Source of the DNA: CAYFUG01 sp964346295
GTDB taxonomy: Bacteria > Patescibacteriota > Minisyncoccia > Moranbacterales > DUUL01
NCBI GenBank assembly: GCA_964346295.1
Contig: CAYFUG010000004.1
Span: forward strand, 1 to 64,000
Direction of reading: 5' to 3'
Length of the DNA: 64,000 nt
This document shows, in pieces, positions 48,951 to 57,703 of this stretch. The notes below the pieces were generated by a model. That model was given only the letters and a program-made list of their open reading frames with translations, was not told the DNA's origin and made no database searches. Each line of letters begins with the position of its first letter. Position 1 is the first letter of the stretch. Both the position numbers and the translations under genes were made by a program.

Positions 48951-50183
48951 ATGAAACAAACTAAAATTATTACCGAAAAGTGGGAGCAGGTGAGTCCAAG
49001 ATTTATCTCTAGCTACCAAAAGACAGGAGGTTATCAGGATTTGGCTAAAGCCTTAAAAATGGGTCCGGATCAGGTACTTCAAGAGGTGTTAGCGTCTGGT
49101 CTGGCCGGTCGGGGCGGGGGCGGATTTCCTACCGGAAAAAAGTGGCAAACGGCTTTAGAACAAAAAGCTTCGGAAAACTACTTTATCTGCAATTTGGATG
49201 AATCGGAGCCAGGGACTTACAAAGATCGCTATTTAGCGGAAAGTAGTCCTCACCAGCTTTTAGAGGGCATTATGATTGCTTCTTTTGCCCTCAAGGTGAA
49301 GAAGGCTTACATTTACCTCAATGGAAATTTTCACGCCGCTCGGCAGTTGCTGCAAAACGCCCTTCAACAAGCCCAGGAAGCCGGATTTTTAGGAGAGAAT
49401 ATCTTGGAGAGCGGTTTTGATTTAGAAATCGAACTATTCGTGGGGGCGGGGGCCTATATTTGCGGAGAGGAATCAGCTTTGATTAATTCTATTGAGGGTA
49501 AAAGAGGGGAGCCACGGCGCCGGCCTCCTTTTGCTTGTGTTTGCGGACTGCATAATCGCCCTACGGTTGTGAACAACGCCGAAACTATTGCCAACTTGCC
49601 TTGGATAATCCAGAATGGCGGCAAGGCTTATTCCCGGGTTGGCCTGCCAGATCAGCCGGGTACTAAACTTTTTTCCATCGGGGGAATGGTGCGTAACCCT
49701 GGTTTGTACGAGTTTCCTTTGGGCGTCAGTGTGCGAGAATTGGTTTACAAAGCGGGAATGGGCATGCGGCCAGGATTGGATTTTTGGTTTGCTCAAGTGG
49801 GGGGATCAGCCGGTCGCCTGGTAACGCGCAATTTATTGGATGAAATTCCTAGTTATTCTCGCAAGGCTCGGATTTCGGTAGGATCGGGGGCGGTGCTGGT
49901 GGTAGATAAAAACCAGGACATCAAGGAACTTTTACTAGCTTGGAGCCGGTTTTTTGCTCGGGAGTCTTGCGGGCAGTGTGTTCCGTGTCGAGAGGGGACT
50001 TTCCGTTTGCAGCAGCTTGTAGAGCGCTTGGGGGGAGAAAATTTCAGTCAAGATGATTGGGAGGACATGCAGCGCATTATTTTCACTCTGGAGCGGAGTA
50101 CTTTTTGCGCTTTAGGGAAGTTTGCAGCGGTGGCGATTAAGGATGCGCTGGAGCTGAAGTTGGTGGAGGCTTCCAAATTTTGA
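48951..50183 (+). CDS. NuoF/HydB-like NADH-binding flavoprotein
   Basis: The 410-residue protein follows the NuoF pattern: AGRGGGGFPTGKKW (FMN/NADH site, about 51-64), NLDESEPGTYKDR, FVGAGAYICGEESALINSIEGKRG, an SLBB segment (about 230-300), and the C-terminal iron-sulfur motif SCGQCVPCREG with a further Cys in STFCALG. Such subunits pass electrons from NADH to an iron-sulfur partner in complex I, bidirectional hydrogenases or formate dehydrogenases. No NuoE, NuoG or hydrogenase gene lies in the window, so this is an orphan. The gene end lies inside a cruciform repeat. Confidence 0.87.
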   Translation: MKQTKIITEKWEQVSPRFISSYQKTGGYQDLAKALKMGPDQVLQEVLASGLAGRGGGGFPTGKKWQTALEQKASENYFICNLDESEPGTYKDRYLAESSPHQLLEGIMIASFALKVKKAYIYLNGNFHAARQLLQNALQQAQEAGFLGENILESGFDLEIELFVGAGAYICGEESALINSIEGKRGEPRRRPPFACVCGLHNRPTVVNNAETIANLPWIIQNGGKAYSRVGLPDQPGTKLFSIGGMVRNPGLYEFPLGVSVRELVYKAGMGMRPGLDFWFAQVGGSAGRLVTRNLLDEIPSYSRKARISVGSGAVLVVDKNQDIKELLLAWSRFFARESCGQCVPCREGTFRLQQLVERLGGENFSQDDWEDMQRIIFTLERSTFCALGKFAAVAIKDALELKLVEASKF

Positions 50184-50285
50184 AAATTTTGGTGTTGCAA
50201 GCTGCGTTTGGCACTCACCGTACCCTTCAGTACGGCTCGCACCAAGCCTCGCTTGCGCCTAAAAATTTCCTAAAATTTGGAAGCC
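50168..50285. repeat. Cruciform repeat copy 4, overlapping the nuoF-like gene end
   Basis: GGCTTCCAAATTTTGAAAAT (50168) pairs with ATTTCCTAAAATTTGGAAGC (ending 50284). Inside, CGTACCCTTCAGTACG and CAAGC/GCTTG make side arms. This is the clearest copy. Confidence 0.8.
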
Positions 50286-50346
50286 TTAATCCAGCGGTTA
50301 TTTTTAGTGGGAGATTTTTACAAGTTAACTTTTAAAATTTATTAAA

Positions 50347-50880
50347 ATGCAAAATCAGCCTAAAAATTGGCCTCAGGGGGGGGCAGAGCGAGGTAGCAGA
50401 CAAGAGTTTTTTAATGCTCCAGAAAGAGAGCAGCAAGTAAGGGCTAAAAGATTAGATTCCTTGCTTGCTAGAGAGCGAGGAAATTATTTAGATTTTTGCC
50501 TGAATTTGTATAAATACCCTGATAGATTCAAAGGTAATTCTGAGAAAAATACAAAAATTTTTAATCAGCTTAGCTCTGGAAGTAGGATTTTAGAGAGGGC
50601 ATTTGCTTTTTTTCTTGCTCAAAAAAGAAATCAGGACACAAAAGGAGCCCATGAGGAATTGGGAAATATTATACAAAGTGATACTGGTGGTATTTCTGAC
50701 CCTAATAATTTTCAGATTGATATCGATAAGGCTAAAGAAATGTTTCGATGGGGATTAGATTTGTATGTCAACGGAGGTGGTGAAAAAATTGGTAGGACAC
50801 CTACTATCTCTGGAGGAGAGATTGATTCTTTGGTGGACGATATGGGGGAAATTTTAACAAAGGTAAATCAGTGGAGGTAG
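50347..50880 (+). CDS. Hypothetical protein, 177 residues
   Basis: A soluble, basic, helical protein beginning MQNQPKNWPQGGAERGSRQE with a polar, probably disordered N-terminus. The helical part covers about 25-150. I recognise no family. The next gene starts 24 bases after its stop on the same strand, so the two probably form one transcript. Confidence 0.65.
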   Translation: MQNQPKNWPQGGAERGSRQEFFNAPEREQQVRAKRLDSLLARERGNYLDFCLNLYKYPDRFKGNSEKNTKIFNQLSSGSRILERAFAFFLAQKRNQDTKGAHEELGNIIQSDTGGISDPNNFQIDIDKAKEMFRWGLDLYVNGGGEKIGRTPTISGGEIDSLVDDMGEILTKVNQWR

Positions 50881-50904
50881 TTTAATTAAAATCAAAAATT
50901 AAAA

Positions 50905-52056
50905 ATGGAGCGATTAATCAATCTCAAAAAGCCGGGTAATTTTGCTGGTAATCCAGAGGAATTCAGAGCTCTAGTAGCCTCGGCGAGTTCAAGTGAATCA
51001 GAGGCAGTTAAGAGCTTCTTGGAAAAAGCCGAGGATGAAGAATTCGAAACCTTTTCTTTGTTTTTAGAAAATGCTGATAAGCACTTAGGACTTTCTTTTG
51101 ATCAGCTGGAGGAGTTGAAAGTTTTGTTAATTAAAAACTTGCGAGGAGAGGGCAAGGAAGATTTTTTAAGGGCAATGCAAAGGGCCAATCAGATTTTGCA
51201 ATTTCAAGGTAGGGATGGTTTACTTGATACTATTCAAGCTAAGAGAAGGGCTAGGGATGGTGCTAAAGTTTTAGTTGAACCAGCCTTGGCTTGTCTGTTG
51301 GCAGTTTTCTTAACAGTAGGAATTGCGGGAGAAGCGTTTTCTTCGACTGATATGGAGGGAATGACTTTTAGAGAAGTCAGGGAATTTGTTACGAGTGGAA
51401 ATCAAGAAAGTGATAAGAAGCTACCCTTTAAAATCCTTGGTATGAAAACTGCTAGCAATGGAGCTTGGCGAGCAGTAGAAAGCGAAATAAGACATTCAAG
51501 GGAGCCCATTACAAAAATAGCAAGAAAGGTGACGGAAGGAGTTGAGAGAGTCTATTTTTATTATGAAGGTGAGATTAGGCCTAGTTACTCTTGGAGTGGA
51601 AGGAAAGGCGAAAGTGACGTTGTTGAGTCAGTAGGAGGGGCTAAAGAAATCTCTGCAAATCTTTTAGAAGATGGCTTTAGAGGGAGTGTCGATCAATTGA
51701 AAGAATCATCAAGTAGAGCTGTTTTTAGTAAGTTAAGTAAAAACCAGCGAGAGGCTCTAGGGGATTTTTTATCTAATATAACAAGCAATCCTCAAGTAGG
51801 GGTAAGCTTTAATGAGTACACTCTTTCCTCGGGCAAGACAATCTTGATTCCTTTGGTAAGTTATTTTATTGGAGGGTATGAAGTCAAGGTTAAGTTTCTT
51901 TTTAATAGGACAGAAATTACAGCTAAAGGGAAAGAGAAGGAGTTGGGTGGTCAGGAAACTAAGCATATTTTAATTAAGAAAGGAGGTGGTTTTTCTAGTT
52001 CTGACATATTAAGTTTAATTAATGGACAAGATGACCCGGAAAATCAGCGTCAGTGA
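50905..52056 (+). CDS. Hypothetical single-span membrane protein, 383 residues
   Basis: The N-terminal 120 residues are acidic and helical. A membrane segment follows at about 125-148 (LVEPALACLLAVFLTVGIAG), then a strand-rich, probably extracytoplasmic part with many Ser and Gly residues. I recognise no family. It follows the 177-residue gene closely, and the U32 gene starts 15 bases after its stop, so a three-gene transcript is plausible. Confidence 0.65.
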   Translation: MERLINLKKPGNFAGNPEEFRALVASASSSESEAVKSFLEKAEDEEFETFSLFLENADKHLGLSFDQLEELKVLLIKNLRGEGKEDFLRAMQRANQILQFQGRDGLLDTIQAKRRARDGAKVLVEPALACLLAVFLTVGIAGEAFSSTDMEGMTFREVREFVTSGNQESDKKLPFKILGMKTASNGAWRAVESEIRHSREPITKIARKVTEGVERVYFYYEGEIRPSYSWSGRKGESDVVESVGGAKEISANLLEDGFRGSVDQLKESSSRAVFSKLSKNQREALGDFLSNITSNPQVGVSFNEYTLSSGKTILIPLVSYFIGGYEVKVKFLFNRTEITAKGKEKELGGQETKHILIKKGGGFSSSDILSLINGQDDPENQRQ

Positions 52057-52071
52057 CGACAATCTAAGAGA

Positions 52072-53391
52072 ATGAAAAAATTTAACAAACCACAATTATT
52101 GGCGCCGGCGGGGAGTTTGGAGAAGATGAAAATTGCTTTGGCTTTTGGAGCGGATGCGGTCTATTTGGGGCTGCCGGATTTTTCTTTGCGAGCCCGAGTT
52201 AATAATTTCACTCCAGAGCAGTTGGAGGAGGCGGCGGAGTATTGCCGAGAGCGAGGCAAACAGTTTTATCTCACTCTCAATATTTACGCTCATCAAAGGC
52301 ATCTAGAAAAGCTTCCGGAGCAGATCGCGTTAATCCGTAAGTTGCAGCCCAGTGCCGTGATCGCCTCGGATCCGGGGGTTATTACTCGTCTAAAAGCAGA
52401 GGTGCCGGAAATCCCTCTCCATCTTTCTACCCAGGCCAATGTCACCAATGCCGAGGCGGCTAGATTTTGGTGGGAGCAAGGGATCGAGCGGGTGATTTTG
52501 GCTCGAGAGCTAAGCTTGTCAGAGATTAAACAAATCAAAAAAGCAGTACCAGAGTTGGAGTTGGAGTGTTTTGTTCACGGGGCAATGTGCATGGCCTATA
52601 GCGGCCGGTGCCTGCTTTCTAGCTGGATAACAGGAAGAGGGGCGAATGTGGGGGATTGCGCACAGCCTTGCAGGTGGTCATATCGTCTTCAAAATGAAGA
52701 ATTGTTTAAGATTCAGGACGATCAAGAGCGGTTTGAGATTGAGTTGGAGGAGGATCAAAATGGGACTTATCTTTTCAATAGCTACGATATCAATTTGATT
52801 GATCAGTTGAACAAATTACTGGAGGCCGGAGTGGAGTCCTTCAAGATAGAGGGGCGTTCTAAAAGTGTTTATTATGTGGCGGTGGCCACCCGCGCTTATC
52901 GAAAAGTTTTGGATGCTGCTTTTGATTTTCTCCAGGATAAGCTCTCGCAGAATGCTTATGAAGAGCTAATTAAAGAGCAAAAACAGGAGTTAGAAAAACT
53001 CTCTCATCGGGGGTACTGGACCGGATTTTTGCTGGGTCAGCAGCCGCCGCATCTCACAGATCAAGACGCAGTGCGGAGTGACTGGGAGTTTGTGGGAATC
53101 GCGGCCTCAACTGAATCCGGGAGCTCTAGCTCTAAGCCAAGCACCAAATTAAATCCTAAAAAATCTGAGGGAAAGTGGCGGGCGGTGTTTGCGCACAATG
53201 CTTTGCGAGAAAATGACCAGGTGGAAGTGGTGACGCCAGAGGAGAATTATTTGGTGGAAATTAAAAAGATCGAAAATAGTCAGGGTGAGCAGGTGGATTC
53301 GGCCCACGGTGGCCAAAATGAAATTTTTTCGGTAGAATTCTCGCAGGTGATTGAAGAGGAAGTTTTTTTGCTGAGGAAGAAAATTAGTTAG
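52072..53391 (+). CDS. U32 peptidase family protein (TrhP/RlhA type RNA hydroxylation)
   Basis: The 439-residue protein begins PQLLAPAGSLEKMKIALAFGADAVYLG (7-33), the U32 start. It carries the Cys cluster HGAMCMAYSGRCLLSSWITG then GANVGDCAQPCRWSY (about 170-206), typical of the family. The bacterial members TrhP and RlhA, despite the peptidase name, hydroxylate tRNA U34 or 23S rRNA using prephenate-derived steps. LEAGVESFKIEGRSKSVYYV matches the family's second block. Which RNA is modified here is not clear. mnmA also acts on U34, but the two genes are not adjacent. Confidence 0.85.
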   Translation: MKKFNKPQLLAPAGSLEKMKIALAFGADAVYLGLPDFSLRARVNNFTPEQLEEAAEYCRERGKQFYLTLNIYAHQRHLEKLPEQIALIRKLQPSAVIASDPGVITRLKAEVPEIPLHLSTQANVTNAEAARFWWEQGIERVILARELSLSEIKQIKKAVPELELECFVHGAMCMAYSGRCLLSSWITGRGANVGDCAQPCRWSYRLQNEELFKIQDDQERFEIELEEDQNGTYLFNSYDINLIDQLNKLLEAGVESFKIEGRSKSVYYVAVATRAYRKVLDAAFDFLQDKLSQNAYEELIKEQKQELEKLSHRGYWTGFLLGQQPPHLTDQDAVRSDWEFVGIAASTESGSSSSKPSTKLNPKKSEGKWRAVFAHNALRENDQVEVVTPEENYLVEIKKIENSQGEQVDSAHGGQNEIFSVEFSQVIEEEVFLLRKKIS

Positions 53392-53417
53392 AATTTCTAA
53401 TTTTAATTATTAGGGCG

Positions 53418-54006
53418 ATGCATGGATTAATTGAAAAATTTAAGAAGCATGTAATCGAAGAGTCGGGCAGATCAGATTTTATTCATCATAAGTGGTTTGA
53501 AATATCATCTGGAGATTGTGGAGAGGATTGCTAATGAGCTGTGCGATGCCTACCCGGAGGCTGATCGAGACTTAGTGAATGCGCTGGTCTGGCTCCATGA
53601 TTATGGCAAAATCCTTGATTTTGATAATCAGTACCAGGCCACTCTTGAGGCGGGTAAAAAGAAGCTTTTAGAGTTAGGATTATCTCCTGAATTTACTTCT
53701 CGAGCAATTGAGTATGTTGATATCACCAATAAAAAATTAGAACTTGACATTGCTAAGCAGTCAATTGAGGTGCAGATTATTTCTTCGGCCGATGTAGCCG
53801 CTCATTTCGTGGGACCTTTTTTCAGCCTGTGGTGGTACGAAAATCCCGATAAGCCTTTCGAAGAACTGATGGCTGATAACTTAAAAAAGGCCCAAAAAAA
53901 CTGGGAAAGAAAAATGGTCTTGCCAGAAATTAGAGAGAAATTTTATCAAAGATATAGAATTACATTAGAAAATAGTGGACAATTTCCCGAGCGATTTTTA
54001 GATTAA
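53418..54006 (+). pseudogene. HD-domain phosphohydrolase interrupted by a frameshift
   Basis: ATG 53418 encodes [20 protein letters not shown] then FIHHKW, and this frame stops soon after 53495. The downstream frame from 53497 continues [20 protein letters not shown], with the HD motif in WLHDYGK and a later SSADVAAHF. Skipping one base at 53496 joins them into one HD protein whose first metal-binding His lies near the junction. HD enzymes hydrolyse phosphoesters of nucleotides. Either the gene is broken, or one base is wrong in the sequence, or frameshifting occurs. If only 53497-54006 is made, the protein lacks its N-terminal helix. Confidence 0.7.
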
Positions 54007-54020
54007 ATTTATCGACTGAA

Positions 54021-54785
54021 ATGAAATTAACGGCTTTGCAAAAGGCCCGGACGGTGGTTTCAGTAAACTTCTTTATTTTGTTTATTATAGCCACATTAAC
54101 TCCTCGTTTGGTGAGGGGCGATTTTTGGGTTTTGGGGGAAGAGACGATTGAAGGGATGTTTCTCTCTTTGGAATTTTTAGCAATGGTCTTGATTTTTCGC
54201 TACTATGATCAGCACAGCAAGAAGAGCGAGGAGGATCGCTTGGAGCTAGAGGGTCAGTTAAAAAAGAAAGAGCGAGAGCTTCTAGGTACTTTGGAATATT
54301 TGGGTAAGGTAAATGTAAAGATTTCTTTGGTGCGCTCTATCATAGAAAATACTAAAGCGCCAGGCAGTCGGAGTGAATTACGAGAAATTTATTCTCAACT
54401 GCTTAGTAGCGTGCGAAGTCTTGCTAAGAGAAAAAAGATTTTTTTGAAAATTGTCGATTTAGAAGAAGGAAAGACTATTAGTGAACAGACAGAGACTATG
54501 AAAGAAGAAGATAGCGGTAAAAAGCAGGCTTTTCATTTTGAAAATAAGACTCTGCTAGAAGCTTATAAATCTAAACAAGAGCTAATAAAAAATGCAGAAG
54601 GGAAGCAATTTAGGGTTTATTATTCTAGGCTAGAAAACTTCTCTCTGAAGGCTTTTATTATTGTTCCTAAAAACGGGCAAGGAGATCCCACGGAAGATGA
54701 AAAGGAATTTTTGCAGGCGATTGCCAATCAATGCGAGGTGGTATTTTTGTTGTTTAATTCGGCTTATTATAAGTGCAAAGTTTAG
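54021..54785 (+). CDS. Two-span membrane protein with coiled coil and GAF-like domain
   Basis: The 254-residue protein has membrane segments at about 11-30 and 45-62, a coiled coil (about 64-90) and a C-terminal part (about 100-250). The C-terminal pattern (REIYSQLLSSVRSLAKRKKIFLKIVD...KAFIIVPKNG...EKEFLQAIANQCEVVF) resembles a GAF sensor domain. No kinase or cyclase output domain is present. It probably senses a ligand or partner at the membrane. The start lies 15 bases after the HD gene, so the two may share a transcript. Confidence 0.65.
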   Translation: MKLTALQKARTVVSVNFFILFIIATLTPRLVRGDFWVLGEETIEGMFLSLEFLAMVLIFRYYDQHSKKSEEDRLELEGQLKKKERELLGTLEYLGKVNVKISLVRSIIENTKAPGSRSELREIYSQLLSSVRSLAKRKKIFLKIVDLEEGKTISEQTETMKEEDSGKKQAFHFENKTLLEAYKSKQELIKNAEGKQFRVYYSRLENFSLKAFIIVPKNGQGDPTEDEKEFLQAIANQCEVVFLLFNSAYYKCKV

Positions 54786-54917
54786 CAAGAATCATCCCAG
54801 GATTAGAGAGTTTTGTTCCTCGAGAAGTCTCAATAGTTATGTTCTAAGTGCAAAGGCAACTGAGAAGCTATTGTGGGATTTAATCTTTTATCAAATTATC
54901 AAATTTAAACTAAACAA

Positions 54918-56399
54918 ATGGAAAAACCGAAAATTCACTTGGGGTCACTGGAAGAGTATCGAACTTCCGTCCTTAAGTATCTAGAATGGATGTTAAGCCG
55001 CTACTATCAAGGTCAAGATTTGAGCAAAATTTCTCTAGAGGAAATTGAAAAAGATTCCCTGGAGATCAATGCTTATGAAAATTTCTCTCATCTTAAGCCG
55101 ATTGATGAGAAGGCAGTGACTATTTTAGATGACGAACGAATCAATACTAAGTGGGCTGAGAAGGCAGTTTTGGAGGGCAAGATTCTTTGGGAGCATACGG
55201 CAGCTGGTGAGGCCACTCGTTTGGGATTGGGCACCAAGTACCTTCTTAATTTAAGTCGTTTTTCTCTAGACGAGGTGATTTTTCATATGAAAAAGGAAGC
55301 TCAGAAAGAGCTATCCAAGCAAGAACTTTCGGAATCAGAAAAGGAGGAGCGGCTCAAGAATATTGAGAAGCAAATTGATCGGGATCAGGTTTTAGCTCAG
55401 ATGGGCGGTGACCCCAGCGAACTGGGAGAAATTTCCTTGGGTAATCGGCATATGTTTCAATTGGCTTTCGACATTAAAAAGCTGGCTCAAAATAACGGAG
55501 TTGATCCAGGGGAGGCACTTGCCAAGCAGAAAAATTTAATAATTCTCAATGAGCAAACCGCCGAAGAAATCATCGAAGAGTTCAAGCGCTTCAACTTCTT
55601 TGGCTTTGAACCGGAGAATATTTATTTTATGGTTCAGCGAGCTTTTCACGGGATTTATTTAAGAGAAGGAGGTCTCTTTTTTGATATCACCACTGAACGT
55701 AATAAGCGTTTGCATAATCATGGCCAGATGATCATGCAAAAAACTCACGACGAAATGATTTTTCAGGTTGATCGCAATAATTTGCGCAATCGTAAGTTTC
55801 TTTTTAGCCAGGAGCTTGAAGATCTTTTAGCTCAGCACAAAGATTTATTGTCCTATAATGTAGAAGATCTAGCCTACCTTAATAGTGCGATTGATCTGCC
55901 TAGTTTAGCTTTGGCGCTTGAGTTAAAAGATCAAGGTTACAATATGACCATGGAAATTGTGGCTAATAATCCTATTAAGCCACAAAAAGGAGGAGCCTGC
56001 TTTTACGATTCTAAGTTGAAGCGAGTAGTGATGATTGAGTCCAATCAGCTTAAGGACATTAAAAACGAAGAAATTAAGCACCTTAATAAAAATTTTAATC
56101 ACTATGTTGATCCAGTAGTAGCGTTTCGGGCAGTTAGAGAACAAGGACTGCCGCTTAGCTTTGATGTTAAAGCGGCTTTTAATCAAAGCGGAGAAGCTCA
56201 AAAATATATCTATCCTTGTCCGGTCCAAGGAGATGTCAATTTTTTGGTTAAAACCGCTTTTGTGATGCGCAAGAATATCAAGCCAATTTCTAACTGGAAG
56301 TCTCCCGCTACTACTCCGGCTGCTGTTAAGGCGATGTTGGATCAAGACGCTCAAGAAGGCTTCTTGGATTTGGTAGAGAAGGTTCAGAATGGGAAGTAA
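54918..56399 (+). CDS. UDPGP-like nucleotidyltransferase (distant)
   Basis: The 493-residue soluble protein contains HTAAGEATRLGLGTKYL (about 93-109), which looks like a variant of the GG-x-GTRLG-x-x-x-PK loop of UDP-sugar pyrophosphorylases. Later come RLHNHGQMIMQKTHDEM (about 270-286) and KGGACFYDSKLKRVVMIESNQ (about 355-375), matching the order of UDPGP motifs. The first loop is altered (AAGEATRLG), so activity is uncertain. If active it would make a nucleotide sugar, fitting the several glycosyltransferases in the window. rnpB follows on the same strand. Confidence 0.5.
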   Translation: MEKPKIHLGSLEEYRTSVLKYLEWMLSRYYQGQDLSKISLEEIEKDSLEINAYENFSHLKPIDEKAVTILDDERINTKWAEKAVLEGKILWEHTAAGEATRLGLGTKYLLNLSRFSLDEVIFHMKKEAQKELSKQELSESEKEERLKNIEKQIDRDQVLAQMGGDPSELGEISLGNRHMFQLAFDIKKLAQNNGVDPGEALAKQKNLIILNEQTAEEIIEEFKRFNFFGFEPENIYFMVQRAFHGIYLREGGLFFDITTERNKRLHNHGQMIMQKTHDEMIFQVDRNNLRNRKFLFSQELEDLLAQHKDLLSYNVEDLAYLNSAIDLPSLALALELKDQGYNMTMEIVANNPIKPQKGGACFYDSKLKRVVMIESNQLKDIKNEEIKHLNKNFNHYVDPVVAFRAVREQGLPLSFDVKAAFNQSGEAQKYIYPCPVQGDVNFLVKTAFVMRKNIKPISNWKSPATTPAAVKAMLDQDAQEGFLDLVEKVQNGK

Positions 56400-56464
56400 G
56401 GAGTTTTAAATTTTGAAAGGATTCGAGTGAATTATCAAGATACTTTTTGGAAAAATTGTTTAAT

Positions 56465-56493
56465 TTGATTTTTTTAAACTAAAATACTACAAT
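56465..56493 (+). promoter_or_regulatory. rnpB promoter
   Basis: TTGATT (56465-56470), 17 bases, then TACAAT (56488-56493). Transcription would start near 56500, at the beginning of the RNase P RNA. Confidence 0.7.
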
Positions 56494-56498
56494 TCCTA

Positions 56499-56882
56499 GT
56501 CGCTTGGTCTAGCTTTGTCTAGATCAAGAGGAAAGTCTGGACACCAGCCGGCTTTCAATTGGAAGCCAGTTAAAAGGGTAATCGGTAACGCCGATCGGGC
56601 TCGATGTGAGTCGAGTCAAGGGATAGCGCCGCAGAGACAATACTAGTTAATGCTCTGCATTAACGAAAGGTGAAAAGTGTCGAGGGGCTCATTTCTTCGG
56701 AATTTGAGCTACTCGACTCGGCTATTGGCGACAATAGTTTGTGGCAAGCCCTACCCGGTGCAAGGCCGTGTCTTCTCGTAAAAGAGAGGAAGTGCCGCTA
56801 AAGTTCAGCAGTGATGTTGAATGTAGATAAATGACTAGGCCAATTTACTTTGGTAGATTGGTACAGAATCCGGCTTATTTTA
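56499..56882 (+). ncRNA. rnpB: RNase P RNA (bacterial type A-like)
   Basis: The conserved landmarks occur in order: GAGGAAAGTCTGGAC (about 56530), GCGCCGCAGAGACAATAC (about 56627), AAAGGTGAAAAGTG (about 56666), CAAGCCCTACCCGGTGCAAG (about 56744), TAGATAAATGACTAGG (56825) and the 3' ACAGAATCCGGCTTATT (about 56864). This ribozyme matures tRNA 5' ends. The exact ends are estimated; length is close to 385 nt. Confidence 0.94.
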
Positions 56883-57189
56883 TCTAGTTTTCAGTTAGTA
56901 GTTTTCAGTTTTTAGGCCGCATGGAGGCAGCGCAGGTTATAGAAGCGAGTCCTTTGTAAAAATCTCGAGCGTTGTTTACAGCTTTCTTTATTAGTAGAAC
57001 ACCTCTATTTTTCTTCATGAGGCATTTTGTCTCCTATATAAGGCAATAAACGCCGTCATTAAAACTGGAGCGGTTTGAAATTGAAATTTAAAAATGTAAA
57101 CAACGCTAAGGAATCTTACAAGTTATTTCTTATCTTGAATTTTCTGGTGTAGTATATGCTGAGCTAAGATAGAAAATAAAATCAAAAGA
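56883..57189. other. Intergenic region with 12-bp inverted repeat
   Basis: AGCGTTGTTTAC (about 56970-56981) pairs perfectly with GTAAACAACGCT (57096-57107), enclosing about 115 A/T-rich bases. Its role is unknown. The promoter of the next gene is likely near 57145-57180. Confidence 0.5.
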
Positions 57190-57675
57190 ATGGGTCAATT
57201 TGTTTATTTTATACCCCATTTATTCCCACTGATTGTCGGAGGGGTGGTAATTTTCTCTCTGGGACATTTTAGCTTTAAATTCTTTATGCACCTTGTGAAT
57301 AGGAGGTTTTATGTAGCTCCTAGGGAAGGCTCTATTCTTGGTAAGACGGCAGCTTTCTTGTCTTTGGGATTTTTACCAATTTTTTTCTTAGTAGGAATGC
57401 TGGAGTCTAAATTGGATGGATTTTTGAATGACCTAATGTTAAATTCTAGTATTTTTCAGCGGGGGACTTTTTTAAGAAAAGCTATCTTTTATCTAGAGCA
57501 AAGTTCACTTGCTCTGATTTTTCTAGTTGTTTATTTAATTTTTTACTCATTTTTAATCTTTCTTTCATATTCCAAAGAGTCAAATAAAAAGTGGGCCTTT
57601 CTTTCAGAAGTTGTAATTTTTATTGGGATAGGCTATTTGGGCTATTTGCTTTTAGTGGCATTTGGAGTGGGATGA
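57190..57675 (+). CDS. Hypothetical four-span membrane protein
   Basis: The 161-residue protein has hydrophobic segments at about 5-29, 53-70, 103-125 and 136-158, with short basic loops. I recognise no family. Its end lies within the open frame of mreC, so the two are close in one transcript. Confidence 0.65.
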   Translation: MGQFVYFIPHLFPLIVGGVVIFSLGHFSFKFFMHLVNRRFYVAPREGSILGKTAAFLSLGFLPIFFLVGMLESKLDGFLNDLMLNSSIFQRGTFLRKAIFYLEQSSLALIFLVVYLIFYSFLIFLSYSKESNKKWAFLSEVVIFIGIGYLGYLLLVAFGVG

Positions 57676-57703
57676 TTTTTTAGTTTTAATTGCTTCATTT
57701 TCT

